Assembly (NCBI GenBank): GCA_019188255.1
Contig: JAETXT010000001.1
Location: 7,502,001 to 7,566,000 of the forward strand
Length of the DNA stretch: 64,000 nt
Reading direction: 5' to 3'
DNA from: Verticillium longisporum
Lineage: Eukaryota > Ascomycota > Sordariomycetes > Glomerellales > Plectosphaerellaceae
This document shows, in pieces, positions 40,513 through 51,248 of the stretch. Position 1 is the first letter of the stretch, and the number at the start of each line of letters is the position of its first letter. The notes below the pieces were generated by a model, which was not told the origin of the DNA, ran no database searches, and saw only the letters and a list, made by a program, of their open reading frames with translations. A program made the translations under genes and the position numbers.

Positions 40513-42263
40513 ATGGCCATTCGACGTTGGAGCGGCTGGCAGCCTGTGAACCTCGGGGGCAAATTGTGGAACGCCATCAGCACTAATTATCATCTAGGGT
40601 TTACCTCATTTGGTGGTCCACCAGTGCATTTCAAGATTGTGAGTTGCGGCTCCTTCACTGAATTGTGTTCCATCGCAACGTATACTCCGTCTTTGAACAG
40701 AACGCCTGCTGACGAACTCATTAACTGTCTTTAGTTCCATGACAAATTCGTCCAGAAGCTGCAATGGATCGATGCGCAAGTAGTAAGTACAAGGTTAAAC
40801 TGGGATGATTGCGGAAACGTAGCAACGCTGATTTAGTCTGTAGTACCAAGAGTTATTTAGTGTATGCCAGGCATTCTCCGGTCCTGGTAGCACCAAAATG
40901 CATTACTGTATCAACCTCATCCACGACGGTTTCCTCCCTGCCTTACTAGGCTTTTTCATCTGGAGGTACGGCAACTAGTTATACCCATGTGGGGAAAAAG
41001 GAAGAAAAAAGGGCTAACTTGCGTCTCAGTTTACCCGGCGCCCTCGGAATGTACGGCCTCTCTATCGGCGTCTCTAACATTGGAGACTCCCTCCCAGGAC
41101 CCGTGTATGCGCTCCTCTCCGGCCTCAACGCTTCGACCGTCGGCATCATCGCAGTCGCCGCCGTCCAACTATCAGAGAAAGCCATCACCGATAGGATGAC
41201 CCACATACTCGTCTTCCTCGGAGGCGCGGCCGGCATTTTATACAACGCACTGTGGTACTTTCCCTTTTTGATGTTCCTGGCGGGCATCGCAACCGTCGTC
41301 CATGACTATCGCTGGCTTCACGGCCCAATGAAGGCCGCCTTGGCGGTTGTGAAGAACCCCAGGAGGCGACGCCCGGCAGAAGTAACGGAATCCGTCGAGC
41401 TTTGGCAGGCGCAGTCTGGCAACGAGGAGAACACTGTTACCAACACTGCTACTCATCCCGGTGCTACTCGGAATGAGGCAGAGACGCGCGCAAGCCGAGG
41501 TAACGATACCGAAACTCTTCCGATTTCTGAGAACGAGCGTCGAGAGGCCGAGCCGGAACCCCGCGTCGTCCCACCAGAACGCACCCTCAATTTCTCCTGG
41601 ACCTTCGGCCTCGGCATAATCGTCTTCTTCCTCGTTACCTTCATCGTCATCATGGTCCTCCGCGGCGTGTTGCCTGTCAAGTCGCTACTCTTCAGCTTCT
41701 TTGCAAACATGTACCTCGCAGGAACTATCATCTTCGGCGGAGGCCCCGTCGTCATTCCCCTGCTTCGCGAATACGTCGTCGCCGAAGACTGGGTTAGCCC
41801 GCGAGACTTCCTCATCGGCCTCGCCATCCAGCAAAGCTTCCCCGGGCCTAACTTCAACTTTGCCGTATACCTCGGCGCCCTGACTGCGATCAACGGTGGT
41901 TACAACTCGGCTGCCGGGGCAGCGCTCGGATTCATTGGCATCTTTGCCCCGGGCCTTATTACCGTTCATGGCACTATGGGTATATGGAGTGCTATCCGCG
42001 GCCTGAGGTGGGTAAAGTCGCTCCTTAGAGGCGTTAACGCTGGTGCCGTCGGGCTCATTTATACTGCGGTCTACCGCCTGTGGCAAATCGGTTACATAGA
42101 CGAAAGTTTCCAGCAGGGCACAAGTCTCGCGGAGGAGCCATGGTGGGTTGTCGTGACGGCATCGAGCTTTGTCTTCGGCTACTCCTTTGGCGTAAGCCCT
42201 CCGGTTGCCATCGTCATGGGTGCTGTGTTGGGACTTGTTTGGTATGCAGTTGTCAGGGCTTAA
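40513..42263 (+). CDS. ChrA-type (CHR family) chromate/anion transporter, long two-domain form
   Basis: Four exons: 40513-40638, 40735-40782, 40844-40965, 41030-42263; phases close and give 509 aa. The N-terminal CHR domain begins LGFTSFGGPPVHFKI and contains CQAFSGPGSTKMHYCIN; the second domain repeats the pattern with AGTIIFGGGPVVIPLLREY and IQQSFPGPNFNFAVYLGA. These FGGP and PGP motifs define the CHR family. A hydrophilic linker rich in Glu/Thr (about residues 220-285) joins the two halves. Bacterial and fungal members export chromate or transport sulfate-like anions; the natural substrate here is unknown. An upstream in-frame Met at 40339 exists but adds no recognisable sequence. The gene converges on the phosphatase gene with only 27 bp between stops. 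Confidence 0.9.
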
Positions 42264-42290
42264 TTCAATGCAAGATGAAGAATGATATTT

Positions 42291-42929
42291 TTACTCCAAA
42301 GGCACCAGTACAGCCCCTCCGTCCTTCCCACTGCCTATCCTAAAAGCTTTCCACCCCGCCTTCGGGAGATCAATAGCTCTGTCCTCGGCAAGGAATTTCA
42401 TGAACACGCCATGAGTAACAACAACCACATTCCTCCTTCGCCCTTCGTCAACCTCTCCTCTATCCGTCTTAAGTGATGTAATAATATCCCGTAACTTGTC
42501 ACGGAATCGTTGTGCTCGCTGAGCGACCGCAATATCATCCGCGGCGTACAACCCCTCCTTGACGAACCATTCATCCTCTAAGCCCCCAAAGTCGAGTCCC
42601 GGAAAGGCCTTATCCAGTGTAACGCGTCTAGACCCGGTATCACAAGAAAGGTCGCTGCGCTCCTGAAGGTCCGGGTCGATGATGAGCTGGGCGCCGGCTC
42701 CTGCATCTTTACTGAAGACTTGGGGGAAGGCGGTGGTGGTAGTTTGTAGCGTGCGCGTGAGTGGTGACGTGAGCACGACGGCGATTGAGGCTGTGTCAGG
42801 AAATGTCTCAATCAGAGCCGATGCCTGGGCTAAGCCGGTGGCAGTGAGAGGCGGATCTCGCTGTGTGAAATCTTTCGAGATGTTGTGCTCCGACTCGGCA
42901 TGGCGGATGAGGTAAATGATTGAGGACAT
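42291..42929 (-). CDS. Histidine phosphatase superfamily (phosphoglycerate mutase-like) protein
   Basis: Single exon, 212 aa. The catalytic motif IYLIRHAESEHN (His near residue 9) starts the protein, LTSPLTRTLQTT supplies the second arginine region, and VVVVTHGVFMKFL the second catalytic histidine (about residue 173). Size and motif order fit the small phosphatases of this superfamily found throughout fungi; substrate unknown. It converges with the ChrA-type gene, so their 3' UTRs likely overlap. Confidence 0.88.
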   Translation of the reverse strand: MSSIIYLIRHAESEHNISKDFTQRDPPLTATGLAQASALIETFPDTASIAVVLTSPLTRTLQTTTTAFPQVFSKDAGAGAQLIIDPDLQERSDLSCDTGSRRVTLDKAFPGLDFGGLEDEWFVKEGLYAADDIAVAQRAQRFRDKLRDIITSLKTDRGEVDEGRRRNVVVVTHGVFMKFLAEDRAIDLPKAGWKAFRIGSGKDGGAVLVPLE

Positions 42930-44937
42930 GGCTGTTCCTTCCGAATGATGGAAATTCGGTCTTGTTGATAGGTGTGTGAACGTTCTTCATGGCATCGATG
43001 CTATGAGCTGTTGATTGTGTTGTTATATAGGTAACAGGAACGCCATCAGTGCCTAATGTGATGCCATCGAACGCCAAAGCCCCGTCTTCCCCCTCTATGA
43101 ATCTCCTAGTCAGGCTATAAATAAATCCAGGCGTGAGGCCAACGGTCAAGCGCTGTCGATTGGCTACGTGGTCGTGACTACGCCGGATGAAGCTTAAGCT
43201 CCGCAACGGTGCGAGAGAACGACCAAGGCAGGCAAGGATGGGGATGAATGTGGGTAGTGGTTTTGACCAAGCCGGGGAACTGCAGGTCACGTGGAAAACA
43301 GGAAAGAGCGGCAGATGCTGATTCGCCGCGAGGATCGGACTTGACTTGACTTGAATTCTGTGGAACAGAGGGCAGGCGAGGCGATATTGGGGGTCAAAAT
43401 CAGTGTGTATTGTTGCATGCATAAGCTAGGTTTCTGCAGGCGGCGCCTGGTGCAGAGACATTTAGTAGGGAGCATTTCGGAACATAGCTTCCATGTACCT
43501 GTGGACACCTGTCCACTATAATTGGGTACAAATCTGTCCTGGAGTGGGTCCAACCGATGCCCATCTATGAACAAAACGGGGCAGTGTGCGACAAATTCCT
43601 ACTCGGATGTGGCCGCTCTTTAGTCCGCAGCTCTGCCCAGTTAACGGGGTCTGCCGACAGCCGGAGCGCCGAGGATGAACCGTGACGCCCCACTTCGCCC
43701 TGTTGTTGGACCAGGGCCAGCTGTCCCAGACTTCTCGCCGCTCTGTCTAATCTACGTGTTGCCTTCTGTTGAAGAATGGTTGTTCCGGGCGTATGCCTCT
43801 ATGCTAGGTCTGGTGGTCAATAAAAGGACGTGAGTCAATTGTCGTGAGGCGGGGGCAACCGATTGATTCATGACAACGTTGGTTCATGGTACGGAGACCC
43901 CTCGCGCGGTTCCATTGACCGTGTCGGAATGATGTCCTTTCTACGTCACCTCCTGCGTTAGCCTCCACACCTGCGCGCTTTGTACTCTCGCTACATTGAA
44001 CGCATAAATCATAACGCTTCTGAATCCAATCGGGAAGCCTCCTATCCCAAGTTCCCCCGCAGGTAGGTTAAGATCATCAAGATCCAGGCAAGTACTCGAG
44101 CCCCTCTGGTGCCCGTTTTGCCAATCAGAGCCGAGGCTCCCCGGCAGCGCGAAAGAAGGAGTAGGATGAGTGAACACCCCGAGGCGTATTGTTTGCTGAC
44201 TTCAGACTGCTGTTTGATGTTTGCGGTAATGCAGGCCTCGAGGTTGAGCTTCCCGTCTGGTAGGTTCCGGCACATGTTTTGTGGTTCTGCTTTTGCGCTA
44301 GCGCGTCGAGGAATGCATAGCCGCAGCCAGCTTCGCAGGTGTTTCCCCACCAGAATTGCGCATCAGGCTCGATAATAAAATAGACGAGCGACGGAACCCT
44401 GGTTCATCGTGGGTGGTGGGGAGGTGGGGAACCTTCCCCCTCTCCCATGCGGCTTGTAGATCGACGCCTTCCTTTCTCATGTGACTTTCCGTGTTCGCCT
44501 CCATGGTTCCCGTTTTTTGGGTCCTGAGCCTGCCCACCTCATCATGACGCTGGTTATGGCATTTGGTTTTGCGGCGAGGGAGCTTATATGAAGCCGCAGC
44601 ACGCCCCATGAGATTCGCAGTCACGGCAACAAGTGGACTGTCTTTCCTATTGCCAAGAATATTCACACCAGAACATTACCCACGCCGTGTTCGAATCTTT
44701 ATTCAGTCTTCATCATTGTCGTTAGAGTTAAAGCACCGACGACTTACCCTATTACAGGCTCCTTACTTATCCTAAGCTCCTAAACCCTGGCTGGGAACAT
44801 ACTGCACAATTTACCTTCCCAACCCCTGCCCACCAAGCAACAGCAACGTCACTGCCAACAGCCTGATACTCTGTCCAACTGTGGATCTATCTCGCTATTG
44901 GTCGCCAGGTTACATCTGCACTGTACCTTCGATCAAG
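42930..44937. other. Intergenic region with one arm of a dispersed inverted repeat
   Basis: No gene was recognised. 43594-43771 is repeated in inverted orientation at 46934-47106. Other short frames have no known domain. Confidence 0.5.
43594..43771 (+). repeat. Dispersed repeat, arm 1 of an inverted pair
   Basis: The reverse complement of this 178-bp segment closely matches 46934-47106 (173 bp). Shared stretches include TTAGACAGAGCGGCG and CAACAACAGGGCGAAGTGGG. Differences are mostly single-base transitions, as in a decayed repeat. Confidence 0.8.
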
Positions 44938-45813
44938 ATGGATATCAAAGAGTCCGGTGGGGACACCGTCTTACTCGCGCAGCCAGCTACGGCCTTGCCT
45001 ATGTTGACACGCAAGGCAAAGGCCAAAAAGGCCACCAACCTGCCAGACGCAAAGCCAGGGGCATGCTCCGAGGAAAGAATCAGCAATACTTCACCTCGGA
45101 GTACCTCTTGCCCCGGCTCTTTCATCGACCTCAACCCGGATAATCTGCCTATGGCTCCTCATAATCCCTCACGCAAGGAGCGGAGTACACCATAGCAGCA
45201 ACTTCCGCCGCAACCCCCCTCCCCCTAGCCGAATAGACGCAGCCGCCCTCGCAAGACATCCCTTACCCAACAAAAACAACCTTCGGTGTCAAAAGCAGTC
45301 GCCGCGAGGCTCGCGGATAAATGTCGTGCTTCGGCCTCTTCCATCGACTCTTCCCTCTCCGCGACCGACTACCAGCCGTCCAACTCGGACAAGAAAACAC
45401 GCCTCCGGGCTCGCAATCGCGAGGCTGCCCACAAATTCCGCGTCCGCAAGCAACGCGGCATTGAAGATCTGCAGATACAAGAGGCCTCAATTGAGGACGC
45501 GAATCAGTGCCTCAAGGATCAGTACACCGAGCTGCGCGGCGAAATTCTCCTGCTCAAGGATATAATCCTTTAGCACGGTAGCTGCGGCTGCTCCTTCATC
45601 GAGAGTTACATTGAGGACGCCGCCGCCAATATCTCTCAAAATCCTAACGCCTTTACGACGAGTCGCCACATCTCTTCTAATAGTGCTATCTCGCCTACTG
45701 GTAGCTGGCTTCCTACTACACCGCGCGGCTCGTGTTTCTCTGGCTTTGCCCCTCTTGAAGAGGAGGCTGGGAACTCGGTTCGTTTTGGCTGGCATATGGT
45801 AGGAGGAACTTAG
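44938..45813 (+). pseudogene. bZIP transcription factor with three in-frame TAG stops
   Basis: One frame can be followed from ATG 44938 to a TAG at 45811, interrupted by TAG at 45193-45195, 45226-45228 and 45571-45573. The bZIP domain lies between the second and third stops: basic region RLRARNREAAHKFRVRKQR (N-x7-R core) followed by a leucine-zipper-like heptad pattern (LQIQEASIEDANQCLKDQY). It resembles the Atf1/CREB-like fungal factors. All three interruptions are TAG, each one C-to-T change away from CAG (Gln), a pattern expected of RIP-type mutation at CpA. An alternative is that a short intron removes the first two stops, but none with good sites was seen. After the third stop the frame continues with HGSCGCSFIESYI, as homologues do. 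Confidence 0.6.
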
Positions 45814-47663
45814 ATTTTCCGGGAAGGGGCGAAATGGAGGGCATAACAACCACACACAACGAGAGTTGTCAGGAACTGGGTTTTGAGCCACTTGGCTAGG
45901 TTGACTGGATGGCACGCCCCTTGGAGTGTAGTTGGAGAGTGGCTGTCCCAAACCTCGGCGACAGAATACTGTTTATGTCTCGAATGCGAGTAAGGGTGGC
46001 AGTCTGAGAGGACAAGGTGTCTTCAGTTCGCCCAAGGCTGACTGGGCCGTCAGTCACGCCTTCTCAACTCTGAGGTCCATCCCGGAGGTTCTTGGATTTT
46101 CTATCGCGAATCGTGCCATCTTCTCGTCGATGCGCTATAAATAAATGTCGAGATTGTAGGTGGTATCTTGAACTGTCACTGTATCGTTCGAGGACGTCAT
46201 GTTTAGTCTTGGAGTTCTGTCTATCAACCACGTATTAGCTCATCGTCACAATTGAAGCCGTGAATTTCCCCAGATTGGAGGCCGAGACGCTCAAAGGGTT
46301 GGAGATCGGTGAAGCTCGGGTGCGCCATTCGGAGTTTGGAGAAGTTTGCGCTCTGCCAGACCTGACCACTGTGGCTGGGCCTGGTTCCTACGACAGCGTA
46401 CGGTCAGACGGACCGTCGACTTCGTCGCAGAAGGCGATAAGGTGATGTCTGGACTTGTTCCCGGCAAGAAGTCGTCGATGCCCAGAATAGATCCAGACAC
46501 GCACGTGACAGAGGACAACCCCACCCGAATTATTGCCGACCTAAGTGCCCTTCCATCCCTGCTTCGCGTGGAAGCTCTCACACCTAGTAATCCGACGACC
46601 CGAACCGAGTGGAGCATTATACTGCGTGGAACTGAGCCTGGACCAATGCTGTGGATGGCGACGCTGGTCAACAAGCAAGAAAGACACAGCCACATAGGAA
46701 CCCAGCAGGAGGCAGCAAGAATACACAGACGCGGATTATGGAACATGCGAGTCCGGGGGGATACGGACAGACAAACAAACGAAGCCGAAGCTGGGGGGAG
46801 ACTGTAGGTATGCAGAACCACGCATGGTGCTTTGCACAAAGCACCGACCGAGCCTGACACAAAGCCACGAAAGAGGAGTCTAGGAGGAGAACACAAGGAG
46901 AGTTCATGTACATACAGAAAGCAAAATCTTCATCAACAGAAGGCACATAGATTAGACAGAGCGGCGGGTAGTCTCGGACAGCTGGTCCTCTTCCAACAAC
47001 AGGGCGAAGTGGGGTGTTGCGGTTCATCCTCGGCGCTTCGGCTGTCTGCAGGCCGCGTTAACCAGGCACAGCTGCGGACTAAGAGCGTCCACATCCGAGT
47101 AGGAATTCAAGTCAAGTCAAGTCAAGCCCATCCGTTCAGGCAATCAACATCACGAAGAGCATACAGCCACCTGTTTCGACTTTAGACTGTTTACGGCCAC
47201 TCCTCTCAAACACCAAAGCGCATTTTGGTGTTCCCAAACAGCATCATGAACCAAGACCCGAATACCCCAAAGCAGCCGGGGTCGCCACGACTCTCTGGCA
47301 GCCCGCTCGCATTACCCGATGGCCCAGTTCCTGGCGATACATCCACCGTTCCGGGAAGGCGACACTGTGAGTATAGGTCCCACGAGGATCCTTGCTTGCT
47401 GAGGATCAAGAGCGGCCCCCCGAAGATGAGCCCGTTGCCGATCCAATAGCCTCAGGCACTTCGTCGCCATGTACCACGCCTTCTGGCCATGGATGCATCG
47501 TCTCCTTTTGTCCTCTTCTCTCGAACTACATCAGCACCAACCGTCGGCATGCCTACATTCATGTTGTTCCGGGCGTAATAACCATCACCGTCCCCACAAC
47601 GGCCGCGACCTTTGCTGGCCACCCAAGGTTTTCTCTCTGCTAGAAGACGCGTTTTTGCTGCCC
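45814..47663. other. Intergenic region with the second repeat arm
   Basis: No gene was recognised; open frames at 46.3-46.9 kb lack known domains. Contains the repeat arm at 46934-47106 and a short AAGTC-rich repeat at about 47107-47127. Confidence 0.4.
46934..47106 (-). repeat. Dispersed repeat, arm 2 of an inverted pair
   Basis: Reverse-complement match to 43594-43771 (see arm 1). The two arms bracket about 3.2 kb that includes the bZIP pseudogene. Confidence 0.8.
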
Positions 47664-48599
47664 TCATTCTTCAATGACGCCGAGAACGCTGAGCCGCCAT
47701 TTAGATGTGCGCCGGCGGGTCGCCCTCGACCCTGATCTCCGGCTCGGACCATCACCGTTGTGCCGCGTAAGCAAATTGGCAGACCCTCTGTTCGTCTTGT
47801 CTGACTGTGACAAAGCGATGTCTTTGTTCATGTCGTCGATGATACGCACTCGGATGCGGTGCAGCGGCCTGGAGAGAAGAATCCAGAGGAATGCCAGATA
47901 CCCGCCATGGTCCAGTGTCGTCACGTTCGGCGGTGTGTACTGGATGCTGACTCGGAAGGCATTTACCGAAGGGGGAATGGAAACGAGGTTTGATGAGCGG
48001 TGCACTATGCCCTTGCTGTTCGTCGTTGCATAGTCCAGGAACACCACAATGGCTCGCGCTGGGTGTTCCGCAAGCAAGGTCTCCAGGTTAAGGGCAGCGT
48101 CGTCAGGCGGATAATTCTCAATTGGCTGAAACGCATGTAGGATGGCCTGGAGCAAACCCAACCGGCACACCTTCCGCGTCCCGGGACAAGACATAGTAAA
48201 GATAGGATCGAAGGCTGCAGCAAGGTACACAGCGTTGATGGGAGAAGTGGCCGATGCCAGAATGACAGACCCTCCGTGAGGCAGGCGCAAGGATGGCTGT
48301 TGGGCTAGAGAGCCGCGTCTAACACCATTGATTTGTAGGTCTGTCCACCAGATGCCGAATATACCCATCAGGGTGAGCAAAGCAAGTTTCTTGCCAACGG
48401 AACCATCGGGGAGCCATTGTAGGAGTGTCCCGTAGGCGGAGATGGCAATGAAGAAGAGGGGCAAACGGGAGACGACTAGAAGTGTTTTGAAGAAGAGCGA
48501 GACGACGGAGGGAAAGATGTGGACTGGGAGTAGCGACAGGGCTGAGAACATGGTCTGCTCAATAATGTTCTTGGAAACCAAAACTGGCATGACGTCCAT
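47664..48599 (-). CDS. Loa1/Vps66-like lysophospholipid acyltransferase
   Basis: Single exon, 311 aa. The N-terminal half has several hydrophobic stretches (SVVSLFFKTLLVVSRLPLFFIAI). The remainder matches the fungal Loa1/Vps66 group of PlsC-type acyltransferases: SVILASATSPINAVYLAAAFDPIFTMS, TRKVCRLGLLQAIL, ARAIVVFLDYATTNSKGI and YTPPNVTTL. Yeast Loa1 makes phosphatidic acid from lysophosphatidic acid and oleoyl-CoA. The acyltransferase core motif is weak in this family as a whole. A short N-terminal extension found in relatives (before the first membrane segment) is not seen, so a small upstream exon may be missing. Confidence 0.65.
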   Translation of the reverse strand: MDVMPVLVSKNIIEQTMFSALSLLPVHIFPSVVSLFFKTLLVVSRLPLFFIAISAYGTLLQWLPDGSVGKKLALLTLMGIFGIWWTDLQINGVRRGSLAQQPSLRLPHGGSVILASATSPINAVYLAAAFDPIFTMSCPGTRKVCRLGLLQAILHAFQPIENYPPDDAALNLETLLAEHPARAIVVFLDYATTNSKGIVHRSSNLVSIPPSVNAFRVSIQYTPPNVTTLDHGGYLAFLWILLSRPLHRIRVRIIDDMNKDIALSQSDKTNRGSANLLTRHNGDGPSRRSGSRATRRRTSKWRLSVLGVIEE

Positions 48600-49154
48600 G
48601 TTGGGATGGTTATTTTCCTGATATTGCAGGACCAGGCCCTGCTGTGAGTATGGATGAAGGCTCGAGGTCCTTTACTGTCTCGAAGGTTGCCTGGGGAAGG
48701 CAGGCTTGGTTCAGCAAAGACGTCGTCGTGATGCGTGTCTTGATGCACGTGCAAGGTACCACTACCAGAGGCAATGTCATTATGAACACGTGTCACTTCC
48801 ATCAACGATTTGGCCGGCCAGGAAGGCGGCCGGCCCATGAATCTTCTCGTTTGCATGTGGCTTCACTCGACCCTGACGTTGGGGAAGACTGCGTTTTATA
48901 CGACGTTGATTCGGCGCAGGTGGGGAGCAGAGATAGGGAGAAAACGCCAAAGTTACAGTGCAGCCTGTTGAGTGTCTTGCGGCCTGTGGAGCTGCGGGCT
49001 TCATGTGACATCAAATCGACGCAGCTCTGAGCATGCGCCACATCCGGATCAACCAGTGAGTGAGGCAATCAGGGTGGGCTGAGTGCACGGGCATAATACA
49101 GTCCCTGAGTTGGTCATGACAGTAGGTTCGCGACTGGCTGATTTTTGAAAGTTA
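48600..49154. other. Intergenic region, no gene seen
   Basis: Short frames only; ends at the left TIR of the first MITE. Confidence 0.4.
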
Positions 49155-49827
49155 AGTCACCACCCCCAATCTCTGCGCCCCCAATCTCTGCGCCCCCAAT
49201 CTCTGCGCCCCCAATCTCTGCGCACCGCCCCCCGTACTGAACTCGCCATACTCGGGGACAACAGTAAATCAGGGAAAATAGCTAAATTTATGAAAGCAAT
49301 GGAAATCAATGGACATATTACACATCTAATGCCTGTCCAAATTTAGAGTCTGGGAGGCTTCTGGAGGCTAGGAATTAAGCTTAAAGGTTGCTGTTAGTAC
49401 ACGCTACTCTTTTATGCCAGATCCTTAACAGAATCGTATCCCTACTTAATGACGATAGGGACTCTTGAAAACTCTAGGAAAATTCATAGACGCTAGCTAT
49501 ATATAGCTATAGTCATGTTTAGACTTTTAAGGATTTACATCGGAAGTTGAGAAAGTTATATACATGCCAGTCTTTTTGTATGGTGGTTTTATCTGGGAAT
49601 GTGTAGAAAGACGCGGCGCGTAAATGTTTAGGCTCAATACCTAGCCCCCAGAAGCCTCCCAGACTCTAAATTTGGACAGGCATTAGATGTGTAATATGTC
49701 CATTGATTTCCATTGCTTTCATAAATTTAGCTATTTTCCCTGATTTACTGTTGTCCCCGAGTATGGCGAGTTCAGTACGGGGGGGGGCGCAGAGATTGGG
49801 GGGGCGCAGAGATTGGGGGTGGTGACT
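49155..49827. mobile_element. Non-autonomous pogo/Fot1-like MITE with long inverted repeats
   Basis: A 673-bp element starts AGTCACCACCCCC and ends with its complement, flanked by TA at 49153-49154 and 49828-49829. The inverted arms extend about 200-230 bp. A 15-bp unit (CCCCCAATCTCTGCG-like) is repeated four times in the left arm and twice in the right arm. AGTCA termini with a TA target site fit Fot1/pogo elements. There is no transposase gene. Confidence 0.75.
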
Positions 49828-49966
49828 TACTTCGTAGGCACCTGGACTGTCACCCACAAAAACTCACCTGTAACCATGAGATGCCCAGGTGAAAATTCAG
49901 GCGGGCACTTATGTAATTAAGGGCTAGACGAGATGGGAAAGATACGGGACGGAACGGATTAATTTA

Positions 49967-50360
49967 CTCGTGCTACGCCCCACTTATCTCAGGTTTCGCT
50001 TTGGCTCACCCTCATAAGAGGGTGCTCACTACCCATACGGGCGCACCACCCATACGGGCAACACACCAAACTATTCTACCACAAAGTCAACTTCTAATCC
50101 ACGCCATAGATTCCAGTCTAATAAAATACCAGGCGCTTAAACTAGCTCGGATTATCCATCTTTATATGGTGAACTTTTCTCTAAAGTTATATAATAGCGT
50201 TAGAGAATAATATCTAGGAATGTAAGTTCAAGTCACTTTCCCGTGTAAAGTAGTATGTGAGGTACATGCCCGTATGGGTGGTGCGCCCGTATGGGTAGTG
50301 AGCACCCTCTTATGAGGGTGAGCCAAAGCGAAACCTGAGATAAGTGGGGCGTAGCACGAG
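49967..50360. mobile_element. MITE with identical 94-bp terminal inverted repeats
   Basis: A 394-bp element with arms 49967-50060 and 50267-50360 that are exact reverse complements, flanked by TA at 49965-49966 and 50361-50362. The arms begin CTCGTGCTACGCCCCACTTA. The core has no coding capacity. Perfect arms indicate a recent insertion or continuing conversion. Confidence 0.85.
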
Positions 50361-50449
50361 TAGTTATAATTGGCCAACCACCTACGTCCCAGGCGGCTAA
50401 TTGTTGGCTAGAGCTTTCCCGCACCTCCCTTGCTCAAACGCGACCATCA

Positions 50450-51016
50450 ATGGCAACCTGCCTACATCAACCCCGATTCCGCTCGTATCATGCTCTCGAA
50501 GCCCGTCAATTGCTCATGGCGCCGCAGAAGCGCAGAAGGCAACGAACAGGCGACCTCTCCCCGAGAGCCTGCGGTGAAGCCCATCAAGTCGAGAACCGAC
50601 CTAGGATTCGGCGCCTGGTCGTCTTGCGAATATCCCCCGACTTTTGGGACAGATTGTCCAAGATCGAGCCGACAGGCCGAGCCTTGAAAGAACTCGACCG
50701 TCGCACGAGGCTTCCGCTCTCGTCCCTCTCCCGGTGCCTCAAACGGAGTCGCCGAGCACACCGCAAGCACGGCCACAACCCTGACTCGACCGTAGCCAAG
50801 GCGCTCGCAGTATCGCTCTCGGCCTGTCGACCACCAGCGCTGTACAAGACAAATGCAGGATTCTCAATCGAGCGGTTCACCTGGATTGCGGGCAGTTACC
50901 AAAACGATATGGACGTGGAACAGCTGCGCAGCCGCGAATGGTCATCCCGTAACGCACAATGCCGTCGCCGCAGGCTCACAGCACTGAGCAGTTCCGATCT
51001 CCACGTTGAGACCTGA
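50450..51016 (+). CDS. Hypothetical protein
   Basis: 188 aa, very basic (Arg-rich), no known domain. The part RLVVLRISPDFWDRLSKIE (about residues 60-80) has a pattern seen in scattered fungal hypothetical proteins. There is no clear translation-start context and an overlapping frame is also open, so it may be a fragment of a larger decayed gene. It lies between the MITE pair and the kinase. Confidence 0.35.
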   Translation: MATCLHQPRFRSYHALEARQLLMAPQKRRRQRTGDLSPRACGEAHQVENRPRIRRLVVLRISPDFWDRLSKIEPTGRALKELDRRTRLPLSSLSRCLKRSRRAHRKHGHNPDSTVAKALAVSLSACRPPALYKTNAGFSIERFTWIAGSYQNDMDVEQLRSREWSSRNAQCRRRRLTALSSSDLHVET

Positions 51017-51248
51017 ACCCACAATAACCCAAGTATACCGACCTGGGATGTTCAGCTCCAGTCCGGACTGTTGCAGCTGGTGTATGCTCACTCACAGCTT
51101 CGCCATCACAGGATAAGTGGAGGTGGCTGCGTTGTGTCTAGAACGCCAGGTTTCGCGCAACAGAATCTCGTTACATATACACCGTTTCTACCGAGTCGTA
51201 GAACGTTTGGGGTATTGATGGAATAATGAAGCAACTCGGCAACCTAGC

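Noticed and set aside
46291..46896. 201-aa minus-strand frame
   Set aside because: No recognisable domain; overlaps an equally long plus-strand frame, so neither can be preferred.
49155..49260. The 15-bp repeat array as a CRISPR
   Set aside because: No unique spacers, the host is a fungus, and the repeats are part of a transposon arm.
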